Shown in pieces: positions 1-8,369 of a DNA stretch of 64,000 bases. Source of the stretch: CAMLJR01 sp964631955 (GTDB taxonomy: Bacteria; Pseudomonadota; Gammaproteobacteria; Pseudomonadales; CAMLJR01). The notes under the pieces were generated by a model that was not told the DNA's origin, ran no database searches, and saw nothing but the letters and a program-made list of their open reading frames with translations. Position 1 is the stretch's first letter; the number at the start of each line of letters is the position of its first letter. The stretch is taken from contig CAZWBA010000005.1 in NCBI GenBank assembly GCA_964631955.1, forward strand, positions 124,001 through 188,000, in the 5' to 3' direction. Both the position numbers and the translations under genes were made by a program.

Positions 1-242
1 TCCTCCCAGCTGCAAACTTGACGTTTGTATGCTGAGGCGCTTGGTTTCCCAACCCCCTTGATCCGCTGATAGATGTAACAAGAGATAAGACCATCAGGCT
101 TACAATAAAGCGCTAGAGGACTATACCGCTCGTAATAAAATACCTCAGAAACGACAGGTTCAGTGTCTTGAGACTGACGCAAAGATTGCAAAAAAGCCTT
201 GGTAAATTTGTCTTGGACGTATGTTCCATGTCTTCGTGCCAT
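1..242 (-). CDS. unidentified protein, N-terminal 80 residues only (runs off left edge)
   Basis: The minus strand is open from an ATG at 242 to the window edge, with an in-frame TAG three codons upstream, so this ATG is the likely start. The product begins MARRHGTYVQDKFTKAF and has many Tyr, Gln and Ser residues; no family is recognised and no signal peptide is visible. Codons are A/T-ending and the DNA is clearly more AT-rich than the rest of the window, which suggests horizontal transfer. It lies directly downstream of tRNA-His, a common integration target, and a sigma70-like promoter (411-438) points at it. No strong ribosome binding site is seen. It could be the first gene of an island or a chance open frame. 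Confidence 0.45.
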   Translation of the reverse strand, partial: MARRHGTYVQDKFTKAFLQSLRQSQDTEPVVSEVFYYERYSPLALYCKPDGLISCYIYQRIKGVGKPSASAYKRQVCSWE

Positions 243-448
243 ATATAACTACTCGAAAAATTGATCTTCGAGAAGAATCGCCAAGATACGCACAAGATAC
301 AACGAGGTGGGAACTTCGGGTAAAGACGGGCAACTTCAAGTAAATGAGCCGAGGGGAATTCACTGGATTTTTTGTAAGATTTGATATAATAAAACCTTTA
401 TTTTCAGGTATTTATATTAAATCTCGATAGTTTGGCAAGCGAAAAAGA
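243..448. other. AT-rich spacer between tRNA-His and the left-edge gene
   Basis: No convincing gene is seen. The stretch has the promoter at 411-438 and two imperfect 20-bp tandem units at about 304-343 that share a core resembling AACTTC-GTAAA. Its base composition differs from the chromosome to the right of the tRNA, so an attachment site at the tRNA 3' end is possible but cannot be shown from one end. Confidence 0.35.
411..438 (-). promoter_or_regulatory. sigma70-like promoter facing the left-edge gene
   Basis: On the minus strand TTGCCA (438-433) and TATAAA (416-411) each match consensus at five of six bases and are separated by 16 bp. Transcription would start near 404 and run into the gene beginning at 242, leaving an AT-rich leader of about 160 nt. 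Confidence 0.45.
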
Positions 449-525
449 TGGGGTGGCTGATGGGGATCGAACCCACGACCACAGGAATCACAATCCTGTG
501 CTCTACCAACTGAGCTACAGCCACC
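449..525 (-). tRNA. tRNA-His (GTG)
   Basis: Full cloverleaf with anticodon GTG, the extra G at position -1 (525) typical of tRNA-His opposite C73, GTTCGATCC T-arm and an encoded CCA (451-449). It is the last gene of a Pro-Arg-His tRNA operon, and the AT-rich DNA begins right after its 3' end. Confidence 0.97.
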
Positions 526-547
526 ATTGAACTGCTAGAAGACAGAT

Positions 548-624
<77 letters not shown>

Positions 625-685
625 CTTAACTTTTTGACCCAGCAACCCAAGGGTAGGAACCGCGAGCACGCCGTTCCGAAAATAA

Positions 686-762
686 TGGTCGGGGTAGAAG
701 GATTCGAACCTCCGACATCCTGGTCCCAAACCAGGCGCGCTACCGGACTGCGCTATACCCCG
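686..762 (-). tRNA. tRNA-Pro (TGG)
   Basis: Cloverleaf with CGGGG/CCCCG acceptor pairing, anticodon TGG, A73 and encoded CCA (688-686). It is the first gene of the operon, about 45 nt downstream of the predicted transcription start. Confidence 0.97.
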
Positions 763-813
763 AAACAACATCAGTTGCTTAACTTGAAGCCAGGCCCCCG
801 ACGCAGGCTGCGC

Positions 814-842
814 ATGATACTGATGCGCCCCCCCATCGTCAA
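814..842 (-). promoter_or_regulatory. promoter of the tRNA-Pro-Arg-His operon
   Basis: Minus-strand TTGACG (842-837) and TATCAT (819-814) each match consensus at five of six positions with an ideal 17-bp spacer. A GC-rich discriminator (GCGCAGCC) follows, as expected for a stable-RNA promoter under growth-rate or stringent control. Confidence 0.8.
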
Positions 843-981
843 TCAAATCAAAAGCCGCGATTGCATGAATTTTTACGACAACTTGCTGCTGCGCAACGTT
901 TAATTTTCTCAGGTGTTCGCGCTGGTTTGTGCGTGCGACAATACGCGCCCCTGCAAACTCTGGTTCGGAGACAACTCGACA

Positions 982-1827
982 ATGACGGCATTGGTATTGG
1001 ACGGCAAAGCGACCGCCGCACAATCGGAAGCGGAATTAACCCAGCGCGTTGCGCGCCTGAAGGAGAAATCGGGCGGCAAGACACCGATTCTCGCCACGAT
1101 TCTGGTCGGCGACGACCCCGCTTCCGCCACTTACGTAAAAATGAAAGGCAATGCCTGCCGCCGTGTCGGTATGGATTCGCTGGCCGTCGAACTGCCCTCT
1201 TCGACCACGACCGAGCAATTGCTCGCAAAAATCGACGAACTCAATGCCGATCCCAATGTGCACGGCATTTTGCTGCAGCATCCGGTACCCGCACAGATCG
1301 ATGAGCGCGCGTGCTTCGATGCGATCGCGCTGCATAAAGATGTCGATGGCGTGACCTGTCTCGGCTTCGGCCGCATGGCGATGGGCGAGCCCGCCTATGG
1401 CTGTGCGACGCCGCAGGGCATCATGCGTTTACTGCGTCATTACAATATTCAGATCGAGGGCAAACATGCCGTTGTCGTCGGCCGCAGTCCGATTCTCGGC
1501 AAGCCGATGGCGATGATGCTGTTGCAGGCGAATGCGACCGTGACGATCTGTCATTCGAAAACCGGAAATCTCCCCGAGCTGATCAAACAGGCCGATATCA
1601 TCGTCGGCGCGGTCGGCAAACCCGAATTCATCAGGGGCGAGTGGATCAAGGACGGCGCTGTGGTCGTCGATGCGGGTTATCACCCGGGCGGTGTCGGCGA
1701 TATCGAATTGAGCGCGGTTAAAGATCGTGCGAGCGCTTATACGCCTGTGCCGGGAGGTGTGGGACCGATGACGATCAATACGCTGATCGTGCAGTCGGTC
1801 GAATCGGGCGAACGCAGTTTAGGCTAA
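982..1827 (+). CDS. folD: bifunctional methylenetetrahydrofolate dehydrogenase/methenyltetrahydrofolate cyclohydrolase
   Basis: FolD interconverts 5,10-methylene-THF, methenyl-THF and 10-formyl-THF in cytosolic one-carbon metabolism. The 281-residue product has the family length, the N-terminal YVKMKGNAC segment carrying the catalytic Tyr and Lys, the NADP-binding VVGRSPILGKP motif at about residues 165-175, and the C-terminal PVPGGVGPMT signature. The ATG at 982 was chosen because the homologous region begins there; the frame is open further upstream. An oddity is QHPVP where E. coli FolD has QLPLP, the sequence of a variant FolD branch. It is divergent from the tRNA operon and is followed after 12 nt by a glutaredoxin-like gene, likely co-transcribed. 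Confidence 0.95.
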   Translation: MTALVLDGKATAAQSEAELTQRVARLKEKSGGKTPILATILVGDDPASATYVKMKGNACRRVGMDSLAVELPSSTTTEQLLAKIDELNADPNVHGILLQHPVPAQIDERACFDAIALHKDVDGVTCLGFGRMAMGEPAYGCATPQGIMRLLRHYNIQIEGKHAVVVGRSPILGKPMAMMLLQANATVTICHSKTGNLPELIKQADIIVGAVGKPEFIRGEWIKDGAVVVDAGYHPGGVGDIELSAVKDRASAYTPVPGGVGPMTINTLIVQSVESGERSLG

Positions 1828-1839
1828 CGGGGATAATCG

Positions 1840-2202
1840 ATGCGCTACGGCGTCTGGATTTTATTGCTCGGCGCGGTATTCGGGTTTCAACATCGCGCCG
1901 ACATTCAAAACTGGCTGAATCCGCCGGAACCGATCACAGTGCCTGCGGGCTTTCAGGCGGTTCTATACGCTACCGAGTGGTGCGGCTACTGCGCGCGCAC
2001 GCGCAAATTCTTTCAGGAAAATGCCATTACGTTTCGCGAATACGATATCGAGAAATCGACCGAAGGCCACGCGCAATACGAAAAACTCGGCGGCAACGGT
2101 GTGCCTGTCGTGGTCATCGCCGATCAAGTCATTCACGGCTACGACGAGCATGCATTGCGCGAAGCGCTGGGTCAGCTAGCGCCTCGCGACACACCGCTGT
2201 AG
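1840..2202 (+). CDS. membrane-anchored glutaredoxin-like protein
   Basis: The 120-residue protein has a short N-terminal hydrophobic segment (residues 4-16, a possible uncleaved anchor or weak signal), then a thioredoxin-fold glutaredoxin domain. The redox motif CGYC is at residues 48-51 after the YATEWC strand, and the glutathione-binding cis-proline loop reads GVPVVVI. It would reduce disulfides or glutathione-mixed disulfides; the N-terminal segment suggests a membrane or periplasmic location. The gene starts 12 nt after folD and is probably in its operon. Family assignment is firm; the specific partner is unknown. Confidence 0.85.
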   Translation: MRYGVWILLLGAVFGFQHRADIQNWLNPPEPITVPAGFQAVLYATEWCGYCARTRKFFQENAITFREYDIEKSTEGHAQYEKLGGNGVPVVVIADQVIHGYDEHALREALGQLAPRDTPL

Positions 2203-2232
2203 TGTCCGGGTTTTGAGCGCGTAATCGATGCC

Positions 2233-2355
2233 TTAAACGTCATTCGTCTGCAGTCGGCTTACACAGCCCGAATAGACGCCTTCAAGCTCCTCGAACGCAA
2301 GGCAGCCAAAAAAGAAAATCAGTGCGGCAGTGGTACCGTAAGCTAGCAGTGTCAT
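2233..2355 (-). CDS. possible 40-residue membrane protein
   Basis: An ATG at 2355 preceded by GAGGGTG at good spacing opens a 40-codon frame with one hydrophobic segment (about residues 7-20, LIFFFGCLAF) and a short polar tail. The frame continues upstream to 2415, but the internal ATG has the better ribosome binding site. It lies downstream of cysS on the same strand, separated by a perfect inverted repeat. No family is recognised; a chance frame cannot be excluded. Confidence 0.35.
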   Translation of the reverse strand: MTLLAYGTTAALIFFFGCLAFEELEGVYSGCVSRLQTNDV

Positions 2356-2425
2356 GGTTTCACCCTCATCGAATGCGCCTTTCTTTATGCGCAATTTCAG
2401 TATGGGGGCGATCAAACCATTTCAC

Positions 2426-2459
2426 GATGAAACTTCTGTAATCTTACAGAAGTTTCATC
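2426..2459. repeat. perfect 15-bp inverted repeat downstream of cysS
   Basis: GATGAAACTTCTGTA (2426-2440) is followed after four bases by its exact reverse complement (2445-2459). RNA from cysS would form a 15-bp hairpin with a tetraloop. No U tract follows on the minus strand, so it is either a non-canonical terminator, an mRNA-stabilising hairpin or a protein-binding palindrome. Confidence 0.7.
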
Positions 2460-2487
2460 TGAAGCACTTTCGTGCAGGAAGTTATCG

Positions 2488-3876
2488 CTATTCGCGGCGC
2501 CAGGTCGTGCCGCCCGGCCCATCTTCAAGCACCACACCCCGGGCTTTCAATTCGTCACGAATTTTGTCGGAGAGAGCAAAATTTTTATCTTTACGTGCCT
2601 GCAAGCGCTCGGCGATAAGCGCTTCGATTTCGGTGCCATCGACCGGACCAATGCCGTGCAGGTAATCGCTCGGATTTTGCTGCAACAAACCAAGCAGCCC
2701 GCCGAGCGCTGTTAACTCTGCCGCCAATCGCTGTTTGATCGCACCATCGCTTTCTGCATTCAGCGCGCGCACGAGATCAAACATGACCGACAACGCTTCG
2801 CGCGTATTGAAATCATCGTCCATCGCCAGCACGAAACGATCGTAATACGTACTGTTCTGCAAAACAGCAGGATCTGCAGGCGCAACATCGGCAAAATCTT
2901 TCAATGCGTTATAAAAACGATCAAGCCCGCTGCGCGCTTCCTGCAGACTTTCCTGCGAATAATCGATCTCGCTGCGGTAATGGCTGCTGATCAACAGATA
3001 ACGCACGACTTCGGCGTCGTATTTATCGAGAATTTCGCGAATGGTGAAAAAATTGCCGAGCGATTTCGACATTTTTTCGCCATCGACACGCACCGCGCCC
3101 GCGTGCATCCAGTAATTCACATAATGCTTCCCGTGCGCAGCTTCGCTCTGCGCGATTTCGTTTTCATGATGCGGAAAACGCAGATCGGGACCACCGCCGT
3201 GAATATCGAAAGTCTCGCCGAGGCATTTGCCCGACATCGCCGAGCACTCGATATGCCAGCCCGGACGACCCGGCCCCCACGGCGAATTCCAGACCGCTTC
3301 TTCGTTGGGCTTTGCCGCTTTCCATAACGCAAAATCGCGTGGATCGCGTTTGGCTTCGTCAATTTCGATACGCGCGCCCGCGAGCAATTCATCGGGATTT
3401 TTTCCCGATAATTTGCCATATCCATCGAATTTCGATACCGCGTAATACACATCACCATTGTCGGCGCGATAGGCAAAACCCTTTGCAATGAGCTTTTCGA
3501 TGAGCGCGAACATTTCGTCGATAAATTGCGTTGCGCGCGGCTCATGCGTCGGCGGCAATACACCGAGACGCTTTTCATCCTCGTGCATCGCATCGATAAA
3601 ACGCTCTGTCAGTGCGGTATATGTTTCGCCGTTTTCAGCTGCGCGGCGCAAAATTTTATCGTCGATATCGGTGATATTACGCACGTAAGTCACATCGTAA
3701 CCGCGCGCGCGCAAATAGCGCGTGATGACATCGAAGGCGACCAGTACTCGCGCATGACCGAGATGGCAATAGTCATATACAGTCATGCCGCACACATACA
3801 TGCGCACCTTGCCGGGTTCGATCGGTGCAAATTGTTCTTTGCCGCGCGTGAGCGTGTTGTAAATCGTCAGTGCCAT
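2488..3876 (-). CDS. cysS: cysteinyl-tRNA synthetase
   Basis: Class I synthetase that charges tRNA-Cys. The 462-residue length is typical of the family. Visible motifs are the HIGH-type CHLGHAR near residues 37-43, the zinc-binding Cys at YVCGMTVYD plus the later WHIECSAMS and HHENEIAQSE segments, and KMSKS near 267-271. The ATG start is fixed by the conserved MALTIYNTLT N-terminus. It follows glnS by 51 nt on the same strand, so the two synthetases probably share a transcript, and a large hairpin lies just after the stop codon. Confidence 0.97.
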   Translation of the reverse strand: MALTIYNTLTRGKEQFAPIEPGKVRMYVCGMTVYDYCHLGHARVLVAFDVITRYLRARGYDVTYVRNITDIDDKILRRAAENGETYTALTERFIDAMHEDEKRLGVLPPTHEPRATQFIDEMFALIEKLIAKGFAYRADNGDVYYAVSKFDGYGKLSGKNPDELLAGARIEIDEAKRDPRDFALWKAAKPNEEAVWNSPWGPGRPGWHIECSAMSGKCLGETFDIHGGGPDLRFPHHENEIAQSEAAHGKHYVNYWMHAGAVRVDGEKMSKSLGNFFTIREILDKYDAEVVRYLLISSHYRSEIDYSQESLQEARSGLDRFYNALKDFADVAPADPAVLQNSTYYDRFVLAMDDDFNTREALSVMFDLVRALNAESDGAIKQRLAAELTALGGLLGLLQQNPSDYLHGIGPVDGTEIEALIAERLQARKDKNFALSDKIRDELKARGVVLEDGPGGTTWRRE

Positions 3877-3927
3877 TTCCTGATTCTCATCTTCTTACTG
3901 CTCGTCTTCTTACTACTCGCCCGCCGC

Positions 3928-5682
3928 TCAGCCGCCTGGCTGTTGATCGTTAATCTGTTGTTCATTAAAACTGTCGCGCAACCCGATCGTTTTATTAAAA
4001 ATCGGTTGTGACGGGGAATGATCGTAGCGATCGGCGACGAAATACCCTTCGCGCTCGAACTGGAACGACTGTTCGGATCTCGCATCGGCCAGGCTCGGTT
4101 CGATGTAGCAATCATTCAGGACTTGCAGCGCGCCGGCATTCAAATGCTGCATGAAATCCTCGCCGCCGCGATCGGGCGCCTCATGCAGGAACAAACGATC
4201 GTAAACGCGCACCGTCGCTCTTTTCCCGTGCGTCGCGGATACCCAGTGAATCACGCCCTTCGGTTTCAGACCATCGGCAGGATCGGCGCCGTGGGTGGCG
4301 GCATCGTAGCTGCAACGTAATTCAATGATATTGCCGTTCGCATCTTTGATGACTTCATCGGCGGTAATCACGTACGCGTTGCGCAGACGAACTTTTTTGC
4401 CGAGCACCAGACGTTTGTATTTCTTGTTGGCCTCTTCGCGAAAGTCCGCACGATCGATCACGATCTCGCGCGTGAACGGCAGTTTGCGCTCGCCGAGATC
4501 GCTGCGCGAAGGATGATTCGGCGCATCGAGCCATTCGACCTGCGCTTCGGGACTCTCTGTTTCAGGGAAATTGGTGATCACCACTTTTAGCGGGTCGAGC
4601 ACGCACATTGCGCGCGGCGCGTTCTTGTCGAGATCATCGCGAATCGCGAATTCGAGCATCGCCACATCGACAATGCCTTCACTGCGGGTCACGCCGATCA
4701 TGTCGCAGAAATTGCGCAGCGATTGCGGTGTATAGCCACGACGACGCATACCGGAGATCGTCGGCATGCGCGGATCGTCCCAACCATTCACGATTTTCTC
4801 GTCGACAAGCTGTTTCAGCTTGCGCTTGCTCGTCACCGTGTAATTCAAATTCAAACGCGCGAACTCATATTGCCTGGGTTTTGCCGGCACCGGCAGATTA
4901 TCGGTGAGCCATTCATACAGCGGACGGTGATCTTCGAATTCGAGCGTGCAGATCGAATGCGTAATACCTTCGATGGCATCGGATTGCCCGTGCGTGTAAT
5001 CGTAGCTCGGGTAAATGCACCATTTGTCGCCGGTCTGATGGTGATGCGCCTTGCGGATGCGATACAGAAACGGATCGCGCAGATTGATATTCGGCGCGGC
5101 CATATCGATTTTTGCTCGCAATGCACACGCACCTTCATCGAACTCGCCTTTGCGCATTTTTTCGAACAACGCGAGATTTTCGTCGACGCTGCGATCGCGA
5201 TACGGGCTGTTCCTGCCGGGCTCGGTCAGCGAGCCACGGTATGCGCGCGCCTCGTCTGGCGACAAATCGCAGACATACGCTTTTCCCTCGCGAATCAAAT
5301 GCAGCGCCCATTCGTACAGCTGATCGAAATAATCCGATGCATAGCGAACCTCCCCGTTCCATTTGAAACCGAGCCATTGCACATCGGCCTGAATCGAATC
5401 GATGAATTCCTGATTTTCCTTTTCGGGATTGGTATCGTCGAAACGCAAATTGCAGGTGCCGCCGAATTGTTCAGCCAGACCAAAATTCAGGCAGATCGAT
5501 TTCGCATGCCCGATATGCAGATAGCCGTTTGGCTCGGGCGGAAAACGCGTGGCGATTGCGCCTTTGACGCGCCCTTGCACAATGTCTTCTTCGATGATCG
5601 TACGCAAAAAATTGTGCGGGGTTTTTGCATCATGATCTGTTGACGCGCTGGGATTTGCGGTGGATATATCGTTGCTGCTCAT
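3928..5682 (-). CDS. glnS: glutaminyl-tRNA synthetase
   Basis: Class I synthetase that charges tRNA-Gln in the cytosol. The 584-residue protein carries RFPPEPNGYLHIGHAKS (HIGH motif, about residues 46-62), the LRFDDTNPEKE segment and the KMSKS-like VTSKRKL near residue 282, followed by the two beta-barrel anticodon-binding domains. The N-terminus has a short Ser/Asp/Thr-rich extension compared with E. coli GlnS, and the C-terminus ends in a Gln/Asn-rich tail (NEQQINDQQPGG). It is divergent from ppiB, with a 155-bp shared upstream region, and precedes cysS. Confidence 0.97.
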   Translation of the reverse strand: MSSNDISTANPSASTDHDAKTPHNFLRTIIEEDIVQGRVKGAIATRFPPEPNGYLHIGHAKSICLNFGLAEQFGGTCNLRFDDTNPEKENQEFIDSIQADVQWLGFKWNGEVRYASDYFDQLYEWALHLIREGKAYVCDLSPDEARAYRGSLTEPGRNSPYRDRSVDENLALFEKMRKGEFDEGACALRAKIDMAAPNINLRDPFLYRIRKAHHHQTGDKWCIYPSYDYTHGQSDAIEGITHSICTLEFEDHRPLYEWLTDNLPVPAKPRQYEFARLNLNYTVTSKRKLKQLVDEKIVNGWDDPRMPTISGMRRRGYTPQSLRNFCDMIGVTRSEGIVDVAMLEFAIRDDLDKNAPRAMCVLDPLKVVITNFPETESPEAQVEWLDAPNHPSRSDLGERKLPFTREIVIDRADFREEANKKYKRLVLGKKVRLRNAYVITADEVIKDANGNIIELRCSYDAATHGADPADGLKPKGVIHWVSATHGKRATVRVYDRLFLHEAPDRGGEDFMQHLNAGALQVLNDCYIEPSLADARSEQSFQFEREGYFVADRYDHSPSQPIFNKTIGLRDSFNEQQINDQQPGG

Positions 5683-5837
5683 GCTTGTCTCTGCGGTTTC
5701 CGTGCGTGCTGCAATTTTGAAATGATCTAAAGGTTATCGGTGGGCTGGCGATCACAACCGGCGATCACAAATAGCCCAGAGGTCGCAAAAAACGTATTAT
5801 AGGGCCTCATCCTCCTTAATTCACCGATGGTCTTATC

Positions 5838-6332
5838 ATGATTACTCTGCACACCAACTTTGGCGATATCAAAATCCAGCTCGATTTCGACAAAGCCCCG
5901 AAAACGGCAGCAAATTTCGTCGAATACGTGAAGGCAGGCCATTACGATGGCACTGTTTTCCACCGCGTTATCGACAACTTCATGATTCAGGGCGGCGGGT
6001 TCGAAGTGGGCATGAAGCAAAAGGAAACGCGCGATTCAATCGAAAACGAAGCCGACAACGGTCTCAAGAACGATGTCGGCACCATTGCGATGGCTCGCAC
6101 CATGGAACCGCACTCGGCAAGCGCGCAATTTTTTATCAACGTTGCCGATAACAACTTCCTCAACCACACCGCGAAAACCTCGCAGGGCTGGGGTTATGCG
6201 GTTTTTGGTCGCGTGATTGAAGGCATGGATGTCGTCAATAAAATCAAGGGCGTTCCCACCACACGCAAGGCCGGTCATCAGGACGTGCCTGCGGAAGACG
6301 TCATCATCACCAAAGCGACGGTTGCCGAATAA
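5838..6332 (+). CDS. ppiB: cyclophilin-type peptidyl-prolyl cis-trans isomerase
   Basis: Cytosolic cyclophilin that accelerates proline isomerisation during folding. The 164-residue length matches PpiB. Catalytic and substrate-site segments are visible: FHRVIDNFMIQGG (Arg and Phe of the active site), the SASAQFFINVADN stretch and GWGYAVFGRVIEGM. There is no signal peptide, so it is the cytoplasmic type rather than PpiA. An AT-rich TATTAT element at about 5794-5799 is a plausible -10 box; no clear Shine-Dalgarno sequence precedes the ATG. lpxH begins 36 nt downstream. Confidence 0.95.
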   Translation: MITLHTNFGDIKIQLDFDKAPKTAANFVEYVKAGHYDGTVFHRVIDNFMIQGGGFEVGMKQKETRDSIENEADNGLKNDVGTIAMARTMEPHSASAQFFINVADNNFLNHTAKTSQGWGYAVFGRVIEGMDVVNKIKGVPTTRKAGHQDVPAEDVIITKATVAE

Positions 6333-6368
6333 GCCTGTCGCGCCATCAGAAACTGTCGCAGAGAAACG

Positions 6369-7118
6369 ATGGCCACGCTTTTCATTTCCGATCTGCATCT
6401 GCAGCCGTCGCATCCGCGGCTGCTCGATGCCTGTCTGCGTTTCTTTGACGAGCAGGCAAAGCACGCCGAAGCGCTGTACATACTCGGCGATTTATTCGAG
6501 GTGTGGATCGGCGATGACGACGACGCCGCGTGGATCAACGATTTCGCCAATGCGCTGCAACAATTGCGCAGCGGCGGTACGCGTCTCTATTTCATGCATG
6601 GCAATCGCGATTTTCTCGTCGGCGAAAAATTTGCGGCGCGCTGCGGCATGGAATTGCTGGACGAGGCCGCCGTTATCGATCTCTACGGCCGCCCCGCTCT
6701 TCTCATGCACGGCGACACTCTCTGCACCGGAGACAGGGAATATCTCGCGTTTCGCACGCAGGTGCGCAATCCGCAATGGCAACAGCAAATTCTCGCGGCG
6801 CCTATCGAACAGCGCCGCCAGCTCGCCTCGCAATTGCGCGCGCAAAGCAAAATGGCTGCAGGCAATAAAGCCGAAGACATCATGGATGTGACGCCCGGCG
6901 AAGTCGCGCGCGTCATGACGGAGCATAAAGTCGATTTATTGATTCACGGGCATACGCATCGACCCGCGCGGCATGAGTTGACTGTTAGCGATGGACTCTT
7001 CGCTACCGCAAATATTGCCGAACGTATCGTGCTGGGCGATTGGCGAGATGGCGACTGTATGTGGTATGTGCGCGCCGAGAGTGATGGATCGGTCGAATTA
7101 ATTCAATATCCGATTTAA
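6369..7118 (+). CDS. lpxH: UDP-2,3-diacylglucosamine diphosphatase
   Basis: LpxH hydrolyses UDP-2,3-diacylglucosamine to lipid X and UMP, the fourth step of lipid A synthesis, at the inner face of the membrane. The 249-residue protein shows the calcineurin-like metallophosphatase motifs in order: ISDLHL (residues 6-11), GDLFEVWIGDD, GNRDF and the C-terminal HGHTHRPARH. Co-location with ppiB is also seen in other gammaproteobacteria. A palindromic repeat element follows immediately and may end the transcript. Confidence 0.96.
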   Translation: MATLFISDLHLQPSHPRLLDACLRFFDEQAKHAEALYILGDLFEVWIGDDDDAAWINDFANALQQLRSGGTRLYFMHGNRDFLVGEKFAARCGMELLDEAAVIDLYGRPALLMHGDTLCTGDREYLAFRTQVRNPQWQQQILAAPIEQRRQLASQLRAQSKMAAGNKAEDIMDVTPGEVARVMTEHKVDLLIHGHTHRPARHELTVSDGLFATANIAERIVLGDWRDGDCMWYVRAESDGSVELIQYPI

Positions 7119-7121
7119 TGC

Positions 7122-7211
7122 CGTAGGGGCAAACCTGTGTGTTTGCCCTTTTCGAATCTGCCCATTGCATCATCGCGAGAAACAGGGCGGACACGCAGGC
7201 CTGCCCCTACG
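7122..7211. repeat. 90-bp palindromic (REP/MITE-like) element
   Basis: The ends are perfect 10-bp inverted repeats, CGTAGGGGCA (7122-7131) and TGCCCCTACG (7202-7211). Each half holds a smaller inverted repeat around GGGCAAAC/GTTTGCCC and GGGCGGAC. It fills the gap between the convergent lpxH and miaE genes. Such 'GTAGGGGC' elements are widespread non-coding repeats in bacteria; copy number in this genome cannot be judged from one copy. Confidence 0.75.
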
Positions 7212-7225
7212 TGGATAAATAGAAA

Positions 7226-7831
7226 TTACGCGGGAATCGGCCCGCTGTGAAACCGGAATTCCACATCTTCCACCTCGATTAGCTCGCGCTCGCACTCCGC
7301 AAAAAATTCAACACGTTCGGCAATCGGCTTTTCAGAATAGCGCTGCGCGAATTGCAGATAATGCTGAAAATGCCGCGACTCCGACGCGAGCAGTCCCGAA
7401 TAGAACGCCTGCAATTCATCGTCCAGCAGCGGCGCCAGGCGCGCGAAACGCTCGCATGATCGCGCTTCGATAAATGCGCCGATAATCAGCGTATCGATCA
7501 GTTTTTCCGGCTCGTACGTACGCACATGTTTGTGCAGGGCGCCGGCGTACCGGGCCGGCGATGTCTGCACGTATTGAATACCGCGCTTCGCCATGATCGT
7601 CATGACCTGCTCGAAATGGCGCAATTCTTCGCGTGCCAGCTTCGACATACGTTGCAGTAAATCGGGCTTATCGATGTAGCGATACAAAAAATTCATTGCC
7701 GTGCCAGCGGCTTTTTTCTCGCAATTAGCGTGATCGATCAACAGCAGCTCCTGCTGTGCGAGCGCATTCTGTAACCATGCATCCGGCGTTTCACAGCGCA
7801 GGAATTTTTGGATGGGGCGAATATCGACCAT
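7226..7831 (-). CDS. miaE: tRNA-(ms2io6A37) hydroxylase
   Basis: MiaE is a diiron monooxygenase that hydroxylates the isopentenyl group of ms2i6A at position 37 of tRNAs reading UNN codons. The 201-residue protein is helical and has the ferritin-like ligand pattern: E in AQQELLLIDHANCEKKA, EELRHFE, and E/ExxH in FIEARSCERF and ASESRHF. It stands alone on the minus strand, with the palindromic element at its 3' side and a 76-bp gap before the lipoprotein genes upstream. Confidence 0.93.
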   Translation of the reverse strand: MVDIRPIQKFLRCETPDAWLQNALAQQELLLIDHANCEKKAAGTAMNFLYRYIDKPDLLQRMSKLAREELRHFEQVMTIMAKRGIQYVQTSPARYAGALHKHVRTYEPEKLIDTLIIGAFIEARSCERFARLAPLLDDELQAFYSGLLASESRHFQHYLQFAQRYSEKPIAERVEFFAECERELIEVEDVEFRFHSGPIPA

Positions 7832-7907
7832 TGCGAGAAATCAATTCGGCAGAAAAGCGCGCAGTATAACGGGGGCACTCACCGCGATCGATGGATCAGT
7901 GTCGAAT

Positions 7908-8369
7908 TTATTGAGAATCGCTGGTAGCTGCTGGCACTAAATCGATACGAAAGCTGCGCGACATCGGGCCCATTTCGGTTTCGACCGTCAGTAACAGCAC
8001 CAGAAAATGTTCGCCCTCACCGAGCTGTAATGCCTGCAACTGTAATGGGATGGGCGATTCCGCGGAGGCGAGATCGATTCGATGGACAACATCACCGATG
8101 ATGTCGGCGCCCTCTTTTTTCGCCACTTCGAGCAGCAAGGTGCCGCTTTTCAAAGGCGTATTAATCGACAGGTCGATGCGCTGAAGCTGACCCACCGGTA
8201 CGTCTTCGACCTGGTAGGTCAATTTGATCGGCGCCGATGGAGACAGGCTTGGCCTGGCGCTGGCAACCGGAATGTTCCGCGCACTATTTTTCGAATCCGG
8301 CCTTAATTCGGATGGTGATTGCGAGCACGCAGCCAGCAGTAACGTGCCGAGAAAAATGATCGATCTCAT
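7908..8369 (-). CDS. small lipoprotein of unknown function
   Basis: The 153-residue product starts with a lipoprotein signal (MRSIIFLGTLLLAACSQ; lipidated Cys at residue 15), followed by a Ser/Pro-rich linker (about 16-45) and a beta-rich domain that ends in SFRIDLVPAATSDSQ. The residue after the Cys is Ser, which favours outer-membrane sorting. Its ATG overlaps the TGA of the upstream metalloprotease-like lipoprotein gene (ATGA at 8366-8369), so the two are translationally coupled and may act together. No domain family is recognised. Confidence 0.7.
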   Translation of the reverse strand: MRSIIFLGTLLLAACSQSPSELRPDSKNSARNIPVASARPSLSPSAPIKLTYQVEDVPVGQLQRIDLSINTPLKSGTLLLEVAKKEGADIIGDVVHRIDLASAESPIPLQLQALQLGEGEHFLVLLLTVETEMGPMSRSFRIDLVPAATSDSQ

